A stretch of DNA of 58,738 nt from Pseudomonas fluorescens (lineage in GTDB: Bacteria; Pseudomonadota; Gammaproteobacteria; Pseudomonadales; Pseudomonadaceae), in NCBI RefSeq assembly GCF_005938625.1, contig NZ_VCNJ01000033.1:1-58738 (forward strand). The letters are read 5' to 3'. The position numbers and the translations under genes are program-made. Below the pieces are notes generated by a model. The model was given only the letters and a program-made list of their open reading frames with translations, was not told the origin of the DNA and did no database searches. Below are positions 33,913-42,454 of the stretch, piece by piece (position 1 is the stretch's first letter; every line of letters begins with the position of its first letter).

Positions 33913-35373
33913 CTAGCGGCCGATGACCACCACAGTGGCGCCTTTGCGATTGGCGAAATGTTCGATGATGCGCATCTGGTGCGCCACAAGCCACTCATTC
34001 AGCCATGGCTCGTCACCTTTGGCCTCGATGAGGAAGTATTGATAGTCACCAGCGTGCGCTGCCGACATCGCTTCCTCTACGGTCAGTACCGGCATCACAT
34101 AGCCGCGACCGGCGTAATAGCTGATCCGACCATCCTCAAAATAGGTCTTCGCCCCTGGCTCGAGATGAGCCGACATCCAACGGCCGGCCTCGACGTAATG
34201 CGTTTTGCCAGCCCCGGTGGAAATAACGTTCGACAGCATCACCAGCAACCCCAGAACCACCAGCCATTTGCCGCAACGCGGAAACTCGCGAACGAACGCC
34301 GCCAGCCCCATCGCCAGCACAGGCACAAACAACAGGTTCAGAAAGCTCAGGTAGCGCGCATTCATGAACTGCTGCTTGATGAAAAACAGCACCAGCACCA
34401 CCAGATACAGCAGCGCCGCCCAGGCAAAGGGGCGATAGTCGCGCCAGTAAGTGCCTAGAACCCCCCAATTGCGTCGTAGCACGAAGGGTACGGCGAACGG
34501 TCCCATCAATTTCACAAAGGTGATGGCCATGGTCGCCAGAATGCCGAAGAAAATGATCCGCCCGGCTTCATCCTGGGAATACTTGTTGATGAGCGAATTG
34601 GCAAACTGATCGCACAGCATCTGAAAGGATGCAAACACACTGTGCGGCGCAATCATGTCCATATACAGCATCACGCGCGCCGACATGAGCACACCTGAGA
34701 CCGAAACGGCCAGCAGCCCCAAAATCGGCAGCAGCGAAAACTGGAAGAATTGTATCCGTCGGGTCGAAGACCACAGATTGGGCAACTGCCAAAGGGCTAA
34801 CGCGGGTACCAGCAGCAAGGCTTCCAGACGAAACAACGCTGCTGCGACAATCGCCAAGTGAATGCATGCCGCCCGCAGCCAGCCACCCCGGGCTTGCCAG
34901 CGCAGCGCGAGCCAGAGCGTCAGCGTGCAGAAGAACCAGAAACCGCATTCACGGATGATGTCATTGCGAAAGGCATTCACCGCCGGCATTGCCAAAACCA
35001 CCAGGCACGCCCAACGGGTGACCTGCGCAGATCGCTGACGAACGCAATCGACCATCAGCGCGCTGGTGCCCGCAAAAAACAACGCGCACCAAAGATAGGC
35101 GCTCAGTTCCAGGGGCAAATGCAGGATGGTATGCGTACCGGCCAGCAGAAAGGAAAACCACGGCCAGTCGAAAGAAGCCCAAGCCACATTAGGCCCGTGC
35201 TCGGTGACCTGTTGCGCGATATCAATGTACAGCGCGGCATCACGCCCCACTGTCGCAGTGCCCAGGACCGCTATCAGTGATAGCAGCGCACTGCCCAGAA
35301 ACGCCAGCCAGACCGGGTATTCGTCGATGATTCTGGAGACTCTAGTTGCCACGCTATTGCCCGTACCTTTCAC
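33913..35373 (-). CDS. GT-C membrane glycosyltransferase (GT39/GT83-like)
   Basis: A 486-aa polytopic inner-membrane protein with about ten hydrophobic helices. The first periplasmic loop has the acidic motif TVGRDAALYIDIAQQV, typical of Dol-P/Und-P dependent GT-C enzymes such as ArnT. The soluble C-terminal part (about 400-486) has GYVMPVLTVEEA. This enzyme class uses a polyprenyl-phosphate sugar on the periplasmic side. It could be a core decorating enzyme; it does not look like the O-antigen ligase WaaL. It ends 3 bases from the convergent kinase-like gene. Confidence 0.75.
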   Translation of the reverse strand: MKGTGNSVATRVSRIIDEYPVWLAFLGSALLSLIAVLGTATVGRDAALYIDIAQQVTEHGPNVAWASFDWPWFSFLLAGTHTILHLPLELSAYLWCALFFAGTSALMVDCVRQRSAQVTRWACLVVLAMPAVNAFRNDIIRECGFWFFCTLTLWLALRWQARGGWLRAACIHLAIVAAALFRLEALLLVPALALWQLPNLWSSTRRIQFFQFSLLPILGLLAVSVSGVLMSARVMLYMDMIAPHSVFASFQMLCDQFANSLINKYSQDEAGRIIFFGILATMAITFVKLMGPFAVPFVLRRNWGVLGTYWRDYRPFAWAALLYLVVLVLFFIKQQFMNARYLSFLNLLFVPVLAMGLAAFVREFPRCGKWLVVLGLLVMLSNVISTGAGKTHYVEAGRWMSAHLEPGAKTYFEDGRISYYAGRGYVMPVLTVEEAMSAAHAGDYQYFLIEAKGDEPWLNEWLVAHQMRIIEHFANRKGATVVVIGR

Positions 35374-35426
35374 CCAGCCACCTCACCGACATCCATTACA
35401 GGGTCCGCATAGTCTCCGCGACCCGT

Positions 35427-36335
35427 TTACCGAAACAGCAACCGCAACGCCTTGCGGGTGTAGGACCAACGCGAAAACGTTCGCCAGTCTGCACGCAAGG
35501 CCTGAAAGTAAAACGACTTGGCCAGTTTGTATTCGCCATGGGAATAACAGTCACGAAACAATGACAGGCAGCGCTGCGCCAGAAACGCTTGGCGCAAATC
35601 ACCCATTTCCTCGGGCATCCGTCGACTGGAAAAGACTTCGCTGACCACCTGCTCCGTGCCAGCGGCAAGGCTTTGGCGCAGATCATGGCGCATGCTGTCG
35701 GCGTGCTTGTAGATCAGCGCCAGGGGCTTGTCCAGAACGGTGCAGGGGTAGCGCGCCAGCACTTGGGCGAATACTGGCAAGTCCTCGACGTTGCGCAAAT
35801 GTTCCGGGTAATTACCCAAAACGAATACGTCGCGGTGCATCGCACAGGCACCGTTGGAAATCGATACCGTCTTGTTCAGCAGGTAACCCTGCAGTCGCTG
35901 GCGGGGCGTAACAGGCAGCGGCCTGGAGGCCTGCAAGCTGCGTCGCCCGTCTGCAAACACCGACCAGTGCGCGCCGATCACCATCAGGCTGTGTGGATTA
36001 CTTTCGATGTGCTGTGAAAGTGCAGCCAGGGCACCTGGCGCCATTTCATCATCGGAGTCGAGAAACACCAGATACCGTCCGGCTGTCTCTTCCAGCCCTC
36101 GATTGCGCACCGACGACAAGCCGCCGTTGCTTTTGCGCAGCGCGCGAAAACGCCCGCCATGTTTGAGCAGGAGGTGTTCTACTACCTCAGGCGTATCGTC
36201 CGTCGACCCGTCGTCGATGACCAGCAGATCCGCCGTCGCTTCATCCAACTGCGCCAACACCGACTCCACTGCACGTGGCAGGGTTCGCGCGTAGTTGTAT
36301 ACCGGAATAACGACGCTGATCAGTGTTTCAGTCAA
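35427..36335 (-). CDS. Family 2 glycosyltransferase
   Basis: A 302-aa GT-A enzyme. It starts MTETLISVVIPVYNYARTLP; the nucleotide-sugar DDGSTDDTPE and metal motif FLDSDDEM are present, with a later ED motif in NVEDLPVF. Its start overlaps the carbamoyltransferase stop by 8 bases. It probably adds a sugar to the LPS outer core (a role like WapR or Ssg in P. aeruginosa is possible). Donor and acceptor are unknown. Confidence 0.85.
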   Translation of the reverse strand: MTETLISVVIPVYNYARTLPRAVESVLAQLDEATADLLVIDDGSTDDTPEVVEHLLLKHGGRFRALRKSNGGLSSVRNRGLEETAGRYLVFLDSDDEMAPGALAALSQHIESNPHSLMVIGAHWSVFADGRRSLQASRPLPVTPRQRLQGYLLNKTVSISNGACAMHRDVFVLGNYPEHLRNVEDLPVFAQVLARYPCTVLDKPLALIYKHADSMRHDLRQSLAAGTEQVVSEVFSSRRMPEEMGDLRQAFLAQRCLSLFRDCYSHGEYKLAKSFYFQALRADWRTFSRWSYTRKALRLLFR

Positions 36336-38082
36336 GTTCGTATCCTTTTACACCCTCTTTTACGACCAGAATATCTTCCATGATCAGGTATTCCAGATCT
36401 GAACCGAAAAACATGTTCAGCGCGTCGGTCGGCGAGCAGATCATCGGTTCGCCACGACGGTTGAGCGAGGTGTTCAGCGATACGCCGTTACCGGTCAGGT
36501 TTTCCAGCGCCTTCATCATGTCGTAGTAGCGCGGGTTGTATTCACGCTTGAGCACCTGAGCGCGAGAGGTGCCATCTTCGTGGACGACTTCCGGCACGCG
36601 GGTCTTCCACTCTTCCGCCACTTCGAATGTGAAGGTCATGAACGGCGCCGGGTGATCGATCTTGATCATCTGTGGCGCAACGGTGTCGAGCATCGACGGG
36701 CAGAAAGGCCTCCAGCGCTCGCGGAACTTGATCTGGTGGTTGATCCGGTCAGCCACGCCAGCCACGCTCGGGCAACCGATGATCGAACGGCCACCCAATG
36801 CACGCGGGCCAAATTCCATGCGCCCCTGGAACCAGGCCACCGGGTTGCCATCGACCATGATTTTGGCGATCTGCTCAGGCATGTTGTCGAGCTTGCGCCA
36901 GGTCGGCTTGCTCTCGTGACGGGCGCAGGCGGCGATGACGTCTTCGTTGCTGTACGACGGGCCGAGGTAGACGTGTTCCATCTTCTCGACCGGTACGCCG
37001 CGAGCGTGAGACACATAGGCAGCAGCGCCGACCGCAGTGCCGGCATCGCCGGACGCAGGTTGCACGAACAGCTCCGTGATGTCGTCACGGGCAATGATTT
37101 TCTGGTTCAGCTTGACGTTCAATGCACAGCCACCGGCGAAAGCCAGCTTGCCGGTTTCCTTGAGCACGTCGCCCAGGTAGTGATCGATCATCTGCAGCGC
37201 CAGTTTCTCGAACAGCGCTTGCATACTCGCGGCGTAGTGGATGTACGGTTCGTCAGCGATGTCGCCTTCGCGCTTCGGACCCAGCCACTCGATCAGCTTC
37301 GGCGAGAAGTAGAAGCCTTTGCCCTTCTCTTTGTAGCGACGCAGGCCGATGACGTTGGCGTAATCGGTGTTGATCACCAGCTCACCGTTCTCGAACGAGG
37401 CCAGGCGCGAGAAATCGTACTTGCTGGCGTCGCCGTACGGCGCCATGCCCATGACCTTGAACTCACCGTCGAGCATCTCGAAACCGAGGAACTCGGTGAT
37501 CGCACCGTACAGACCGCCGAGGGAGTCAGGATCGAAGAATTCCTTGATCTTGTGAATCTTGCCGTTTTCGCCGTAGCCAAAGAAGGTCGTGGCGTACTCG
37601 CCCTTGCCGTCGATACCGAGGATCGCGGTTTTTTCCTTGAAGCCGGAACAGTGGTAGGCGCTGGAAGCGTGAGCCAAGTGGTGCTCGACCGGCTCGATCT
37701 TGATTTTTTTTGGGTCGAAACCCAGTTGCTCAAGGCACCAGACAATCTTGTTGCGATAGCGCTTGTAGCGACGGTTGCCCATCAGGATCGCATCGAGGGC
37801 ACGATCCGGCGCGTACCAGTAACGCTTGGCGTAGTGCCAGCGCGCCTTGCCGAACAGGCTGATCGGGGCAAATGGAATCGCAACCACGTCAACGTCGGAC
37901 GGCTTGATGCCGGCCTGTTCAAGACAGAACTTCGCCGATTCGTAGGGCATGCGGTTCTTTGCATGCTTATCGCGTACGAAGCGCTCTTCTTCAGCCGCCG
38001 CCACCAGCTTGCCGTCGATGTACAAGGCTGCTGAAGGGTCATGGCTAAGGGCGCCGGACAGGCCAAGAATCGTCAATGCCAC
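36328..38082 (-). CDS. wapO: Carbamoyltransferase, NodU/CmcH family (LPS heptose)
   Basis: A 584-aa enzyme. The N-terminal YrdC/Kae1-like domain shows SHDPSAALYIDGK, HHLAHASSAYH and GIDGKGEY, and the central part FAGGCALNVKLNQK. The C-terminal domain has WFQGRMEFGPRALGGRS. These are the hallmarks of carbamoyl-phosphate dependent O-carbamoyltransferases. P. aeruginosa PA5005 (WapO) carbamoylates the second heptose of the core, and synteny supports that role. The gene is preceded by 171 bases without a gene and overlaps the GT2 gene downstream. Confidence 0.88.
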   Translation of the reverse strand: MALTILGLSGALSHDPSAALYIDGKLVAAAEEERFVRDKHAKNRMPYESAKFCLEQAGIKPSDVDVVAIPFAPISLFGKARWHYAKRYWYAPDRALDAILMGNRRYKRYRNKIVWCLEQLGFDPKKIKIEPVEHHLAHASSAYHCSGFKEKTAILGIDGKGEYATTFFGYGENGKIHKIKEFFDPDSLGGLYGAITEFLGFEMLDGEFKVMGMAPYGDASKYDFSRLASFENGELVINTDYANVIGLRRYKEKGKGFYFSPKLIEWLGPKREGDIADEPYIHYAASMQALFEKLALQMIDHYLGDVLKETGKLAFAGGCALNVKLNQKIIARDDITELFVQPASGDAGTAVGAAAYVSHARGVPVEKMEHVYLGPSYSNEDVIAACARHESKPTWRKLDNMPEQIAKIMVDGNPVAWFQGRMEFGPRALGGRSIIGCPSVAGVADRINHQIKFRERWRPFCPSMLDTVAPQMIKIDHPAPFMTFTFEVAEEWKTRVPEVVHEDGTSRAQVLKREYNPRYYDMMKALENLTGNGVSLNTSLNRRGEPMICSPTDALNMFFGSDLEYLIMEDILVVKEGVKGYELD

Positions 38083-38253
38083 AGGGGTCTAGCCTCTTTA
38101 GTCTGCGTGCAGGCGCGATGCGCCTTGAATATTGATGTGCCCTCGCACAGGGCGAGTGACAGCTAAAGGGCGGGATTATAGCGTAAACGAGTGGGGAATT
38201 ACCCTGTGCGATTGCCCCAGGTTGAATGGTCTGGAGAAACCTTGCCCAAAGAT

Positions 38254-38589
38254 TCAATAACCACCCTTTCGCCAGTAAATACCAAGATTGCCGTCAGTGA
38301 CCTGACGATAAACCGTATAGGGCAGCGATACTGTATCGAACACACCGGACAATGGCAGATCCAACAGCACGAACGGCACAAGAAAACCGCTGGGATCGGG
38401 GGGCGCGTTCAATACACAGAAATCGAAGGCCAGACCGCTGTAAACCCTCGGAATGGACTGGCAGTAGGTTTTTTGTTTGCGCATGTCACGGGCGACGTCG
38501 GCATCGTCCTGCAAGACCGTCATGGCGCTGCCACAGCCCGCCAGAACCCATGAAATTGCACTCACTGTTGCAGCCTGTTTGATGATCAA
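38254..38589 (-). CDS. YceK/YidQ-family lipoprotein
   Basis: A 111-aa lipoprotein. The start is a TTG at 38589 with GGAGG 8 bases upstream, giving IIKQAATVSAISWVLAGC with the lipobox Cys near 19. The mature part has PRVYSGLAFD and DLPLSGVFDTVSLPYTV, the YceK/YidQ (DUF1375) pattern. The family role is unknown. A longer frame from 38649 would place 20 residues before the signal and is rejected. It lies between the double kinase gene and the carbamoyltransferase on the same strand. Confidence 0.8.
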   Translation of the reverse strand: MIIKQAATVSAISWVLAGCGSAMTVLQDDADVARDMRKQKTYCQSIPRVYSGLAFDFCVLNAPPDPSGFLVPFVLLDLPLSGVFDTVSLPYTVYRQVTDGNLGIYWRKGGY

Positions 38590-38713
38590 GATCCGCCCTC
38601 CAAGGTCGTCGGGCAAATTAGCATCGGGGCTGAACAGGGCACAGTTCATGGCTTCTGCAGAAGCTGTAGGACAAGTCGCTTAATCTTGTCCTCCAGCGCT
38701 GTAGTGGTTCGAC

Positions 38714-40165
38714 TCAGACCGCGCTGGATATTTCTTTCGGCAAACGCTGATCAATAACCTGATACAGAGCGCTGCTTTCGGGCCAGTTACGCATGAATCG
38801 CGCACGGTCACGAGCATAGGCCGGCGCGAAACTGCCGACAGATCCATGCTGACACATCGAGTCCAGATCGATCAGCGCCCAGCGATCCTCATGCCAGAAC
38901 AGGTTGTGCCCTTTGAAGTCGCCATGGCTGATGCGCTCGTCAATCAATCGCGCGAACAACTGATCCAGCGCCTGCAGTTCTGCCTCCGGCGCTTCGCCAT
39001 TTTCAACATACGGGGCAAATCGCTCGATAATGTCCGGGCCCGACAAGAACTCGGTCACCAGATACGCTCGGCTGCGCAACCACAAAAAGCGCTTCTCCAG
39101 CACCGCCAGCGGCTTGGGCGTGGCGATACCGAGGAACGCCAGACGATTGCCCTCGCGCCACGAGTGCCAGGCGCGACTCGGACGCCAGAAACGCTTGAGC
39201 CAATGAGCAAAGCCCTTGATGTTGTAGCGCTTGATCACCAGCGTACGTGCGCCTGCCTGAACCTTGCCGACGCTCGCCGCACCACCGGTCTTGTACAGAT
39301 GGCCCTGATCGAGCAACGCATCGGCCTGCTCCAGAACCGGCAACATGGCTGATTCTTCTTCACGACGAATCGCGCGCAGAGCGAACGCGCCACGCTGCAC
39401 ACTGAACAGCGTGCACTCGCGACCGACCTTGATCAGAAAATCCTTCAGACGCCAGCGGCGTACTTTGTCGATCTGTTTCTGCAAGGCCTCCAGCGGCAAC
39501 GCATGCTCGCTGTTGCTCAACAGGTAATACACCAGCAGTTCTTCAGTAAACGGCTCCAGCGACTTGGGTAACTGGGCAAAAAACACCCCGAGATTTTCCA
39601 GGACTTTTTGCCGCGATAACGGCTGACCGGCGGTTTCTGCGCAAATCCCGGCACCGTCAATCAAGTACAACTGGCCGCCATGACGCAGCAGATTGTCCAG
39701 ATGCAGGTCTTCCTGCCAGAGCCCTTTACCGTGCAACTGGCCAATGGCACCCAGCGCCTCAGCCAACACCGCCGACTGTTCATCGGCCAGCACCGGCAGC
39801 GACTCGACTTTCACCCAGGCATCACCAAGGCTTTCGGCACCCTCAAGGAAATCGAACAGCAGCCAGCCACCTTCGCCATTCTTCAAACCATCGGCCAGCA
39901 GCAGCGGTGTCGTCAGGCCTTGTGCGGCCAGCAAGCGCACGCCTTCCAGCTCACGCTGGAAATGCCGGGCAGCCTTGCCGCCGACCAGCAATTTGGCCAA
40001 CACCGGACGCCCGCGCCAGACACCGGCGCCGACGTAGCGCTGCCCTGGCAGAACCCGCAGCAAACTCAGCAATTGCAGATCCGCACTCCCGGCAGCATCG
40101 GCCAAGGTCACCGTCAGCGGCAGTTGCGGGGTTCGCCCGACACCGGCCAGCTCGGACAATTGCAT
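38714..40165 (-). CDS. Tandem InaA-type lipopolysaccharide kinase-like protein
   Basis: A 483-aa protein with two kinase-like domains. Domain 1 (about 35-215) has a catalytic loop LWQEDLHLDNLL and LYLIDGAGI. Domain 2 (about 290-480) has ERISHGDFKGHNLFW and RWALIDLDSM. Both keep the catalytic Asp and metal Asn. Homology is to P. aeruginosa PA5006 (InaA/WaaP superfamily). Each domain may phosphorylate a core sugar, or one may be regulatory. The stop and start of wapQ overlap by one base, so it is part of the waaF to kinase operon. Confidence 0.85.
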   Translation of the reverse strand: MQLSELAGVGRTPQLPLTVTLADAAGSADLQLLSLLRVLPGQRYVGAGVWRGRPVLAKLLVGGKAARHFQRELEGVRLLAAQGLTTPLLLADGLKNGEGGWLLFDFLEGAESLGDAWVKVESLPVLADEQSAVLAEALGAIGQLHGKGLWQEDLHLDNLLRHGGQLYLIDGAGICAETAGQPLSRQKVLENLGVFFAQLPKSLEPFTEELLVYYLLSNSEHALPLEALQKQIDKVRRWRLKDFLIKVGRECTLFSVQRGAFALRAIRREEESAMLPVLEQADALLDQGHLYKTGGAASVGKVQAGARTLVIKRYNIKGFAHWLKRFWRPSRAWHSWREGNRLAFLGIATPKPLAVLEKRFLWLRSRAYLVTEFLSGPDIIERFAPYVENGEAPEAELQALDQLFARLIDERISHGDFKGHNLFWHEDRWALIDLDSMCQHGSVGSFAPAYARDRARFMRNWPESSALYQVIDQRLPKEISSAV

Positions 40166-40917
40166 CAGCGCGTCTCCTTGTGACTGCGGCGCGCGGTCAA
40201 CCGGCCGAGCCAGCTGTCGAGCAGCGTGCTATCGGTCGATTGATCAAGATAAGCCGCCAGCAATTCACGCAATTGCGCTTCGCTCCATTCCGGCGCACGG
40301 CGTTGCAATGGTTCCAGGTCCTTGATCCGGTCACGCATGCCGAACAGTAACGGACGGGTTTTTTCCAGGTCGATCAATTGCGCCTGGTATCCATCACCGG
40401 TTGCCCGCAGAAAAATATGTTTGGGGTAGAAACAGCCGTGCACCTGGCGCACACCGTGCAGATGTCGAGCCAGCAGACCGCAAGCCTTGAGAATGGCCGA
40501 CTGCTGCACGCCGCTGAGCTGTGCCCAACGCTGCAATAGCGACTCCAGATCGTTCCAGCCATCGAGTGCCCGGGTCAGCAGGATCGCGCGAACTTCGCCG
40601 TCAACCTTGCGCTCACCGAAGAACGCCGCTTGCAGCGCCGGAATACCGAGCTTGCGATAGCGACTGATATTGCGAAACTCGCGGGCAAAACTGGGTTCAC
40701 CGAAAGGCGCGTGCAAAGTGCGCGTCAGGTAATTGCTCTGGCGCTTGAGGTAATAGCCCTGCCCTTCCAGGTCCAGACGGAAGACGCTACTCCAGCCACC
40801 ACGGGCAGTATTGGGTTCATCCACAGCTTCAAGCTGCTTGGCCCACAATGCGTCGAAAGTGCCGAGACCATGGCGCTCAAGCAGTGCGCGGTCTTCAGCA
40901 GCGAGAAAATCAGTCAT
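40165..40917 (-). CDS. wapQ: LPS core kinase-fold protein WapQ
   Basis: A 250-aa InaA/WaaP-superfamily protein, positional match to WapQ (PA5007). The fold is visible: a Lys in GYYLKRQSNYLTR and a loop VHGCFYPKHIFLR, followed by QAQLIDLEKTRP as the DFG equivalent. In the loop, Cys replaces the usual catalytic Asp (WaaP here has HRDCYICH). It overlaps wapP by 4 bases and the double kinase gene by one. Whether it is an active kinase cannot be told from the sequence. Confidence 0.8.
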   Translation of the reverse strand: MTDFLAAEDRALLERHGLGTFDALWAKQLEAVDEPNTARGGWSSVFRLDLEGQGYYLKRQSNYLTRTLHAPFGEPSFAREFRNISRYRKLGIPALQAAFFGERKVDGEVRAILLTRALDGWNDLESLLQRWAQLSGVQQSAILKACGLLARHLHGVRQVHGCFYPKHIFLRATGDGYQAQLIDLEKTRPLLFGMRDRIKDLEPLQRRAPEWSEAQLRELLAAYLDQSTDSTLLDSWLGRLTARRSHKETR

Positions 40918-41648
40918 TCGCGTCCCTCGAAAAATCTCACCACGTGCCGAATCCGTTTCTTGTCGGCGCTATCAAGCCGATCGCACTGGCGGTATTGCTT
41001 ATAGAAGCGCAGGCGTTGGGTATTGGACAGGTGGTATTTGGCGAGTTTATCGAGACAGGCCAGATCCTTGGTGATCCGATACTTGAGCCAAAAGCCGCGC
41101 CAGAACTCGCCGTTAGGGCAATCGATCAGAAATATCCGCGCCTGATCATCGATCAACAGGTTGCGCCATTTCAGATCGTTATGGGTAAATCGGTGATCAT
41201 GCATCGTCCGGGTATAACCGGCCAGTTGCCGGCTGACGCCGTCGACCCAGGCGCGATCCTTGAGCTTCGGATCCTTGCGCTCGGCGAGCGCCGAGAGGTC
41301 TTCGGTGTTGGGCAATTCGCGAGTGATCATCGCGCCACGATCATACGCCGCGCCGCGTCGCTCCAGGCCCCAGGCCACCACTTCAGCGGTGGGAATACCC
41401 CACTTGGCGAAGCGTTTGAGGTTCTGCCATTCCATCTTCACTCGTGGCTTGCCGAGGTAGCGGCGCAAGCCTTTACCGGCGCCGACGTAGCGCTTGACGT
41501 AATAGTTGACGCCGTTGCGCTGCACGCGAATCACTTCCGACAGCGGGTCACGGGTCAGGCGCTCGCCCTGCAACGCAAACACGGCTTCGAGGCTGCCGAA
41601 GTCTTCGGCGAGCTCGCTGTATTGCGGCTCGAGAGTCCAACCCGCCAT
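40914..41648 (-). CDS. wapP: LPS core kinase WapP
   Basis: A 244-aa kinase of the WaaP/InaA superfamily. The P-loop-like region is followed by a Lys in NYYVKRYVGA, catalytic loop FTHNDLKWRNLL and metal motif IFLIDCPNG. Catalytic Asp and Asn are present. WapP of P. aeruginosa (PA5008) is assigned to heptose phosphorylation of the inner core. Its ATG overlaps the waaP stop, and its stop overlaps wapQ. Confidence 0.88.
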   Translation of the reverse strand: MAGWTLEPQYSELAEDFGSLEAVFALQGERLTRDPLSEVIRVQRNGVNYYVKRYVGAGKGLRRYLGKPRVKMEWQNLKRFAKWGIPTAEVVAWGLERRGAAYDRGAMITRELPNTEDLSALAERKDPKLKDRAWVDGVSRQLAGYTRTMHDHRFTHNDLKWRNLLIDDQARIFLIDCPNGEFWRGFWLKYRITKDLACLDKLAKYHLSNTQRLRFYKQYRQCDRLDSADKKRIRHVVRFFEGRE

Positions 41649-42454
41649 CAGAGCGCATCCCCGTAACGCTGTTTACGCGCATAGAGTTTGTTGGCCTTGC
41701 CTTCCAGCCAGCTCAGCAGCGGCGCTTCTTCAGCCAGGATCTGACGCAGCGGTTGCTGGAAATAGCCCTTAAGAAAACGCAGCTTGTCGCGGCGGGTCAG
41801 GCCGATGTCCAGTGCGGAAAAGTACAGCGCTGCCAGATCTTTATTACGCCAGCGCTGAGTGATCTTCGCGCGGGTCTGGGCGCGGTGCAGATCGATCACC
41901 GAGAGCTTGAATTCCTCAGGTGTCACCGGTTTATCGGTGTGCAGCAGGAAGTGGCATATGTAGCAGTCGCGATGATTGACGCCGGCACGATGCATCATGC
42001 CGGTCATGCGCGCGACTTCGGCGATCAGTGCGCGCTTGAGTTTTGGCTCGGGCGGCTGCTTGATCCAGTCGATGCTGAAGTCTTCCAGGCTGATGGTCGG
42101 CGCCAGTTCTTCGGTGACGATGAACGAGTGCTGATCCGCCGGGTTGCTGCCCTTCTCGCCGTACGCAACGGCGGTCATGGTCGGCACGCCGACTTCCTGC
42201 AGACGCTGGATGGCTTTCCACTCCTGACCCGCGCCGAGTACCGGCAACTTGGCGGTCAGCAGGTTCTTGAAGATTTCGCCCCAGCCGATGCCACGGTGGA
42301 TCTTGACGAAAAATCCTTTGCCGTCGACTTCCGTGCGCAGCGTCCGGCGTGCTTCCAGCTCGCGGTATACCTCGCCCTGCAAGCCTTCGACTTCGGCGAA
42401 CGGATCGCGTCCGGCCCAAAGGCTCTTGAACGGTTCAGCCAGCATCAACTTCAT
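41648..42454 (-). CDS. waaP: LPS heptose I kinase WaaP
   Basis: WaaP (RfaP) phosphorylates heptose I of the inner core, which stabilises the outer membrane and is essential in P. aeruginosa. The 268-aa protein has the family motifs: a Lys in GKGFFVKIHRGIGWGEI, the catalytic loop VNHRDCYICHFLL near residue 160, and LSVIDLHRAQ as metal site. The one-base coupling on both sides (stop/start with waaG and wapP) places it in the waaF-waaC-waaG-waaP-wapP-wapQ operon. Confidence 0.96.
   Translation of the reverse strand: MKLMLAEPFKSLWAGRDPFAEVEGLQGEVYRELEARRTLRTEVDGKGFFVKIHRGIGWGEIFKNLLTAKLPVLGAGQEWKAIQRLQEVGVPTMTAVAYGEKGSNPADQHSFIVTEELAPTISLEDFSIDWIKQPPEPKLKRALIAEVARMTGMMHRAGVNHRDCYICHFLLHTDKPVTPEEFKLSVIDLHRAQTRAKITQRWRNKDLAALYFSALDIGLTRRDKLRFLKGYFQQPLRQILAEEAPLLSWLEGKANKLYARKQRYGDAL

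Noticed and set aside
33913..35373. O-antigen ligase WaaL
   Set aside because: The membrane protein has a RDAALY acidic loop and GT39-like layout, not the large periplasmic loop and Wzy_C motifs of WaaL. No WaaL was found in the window.
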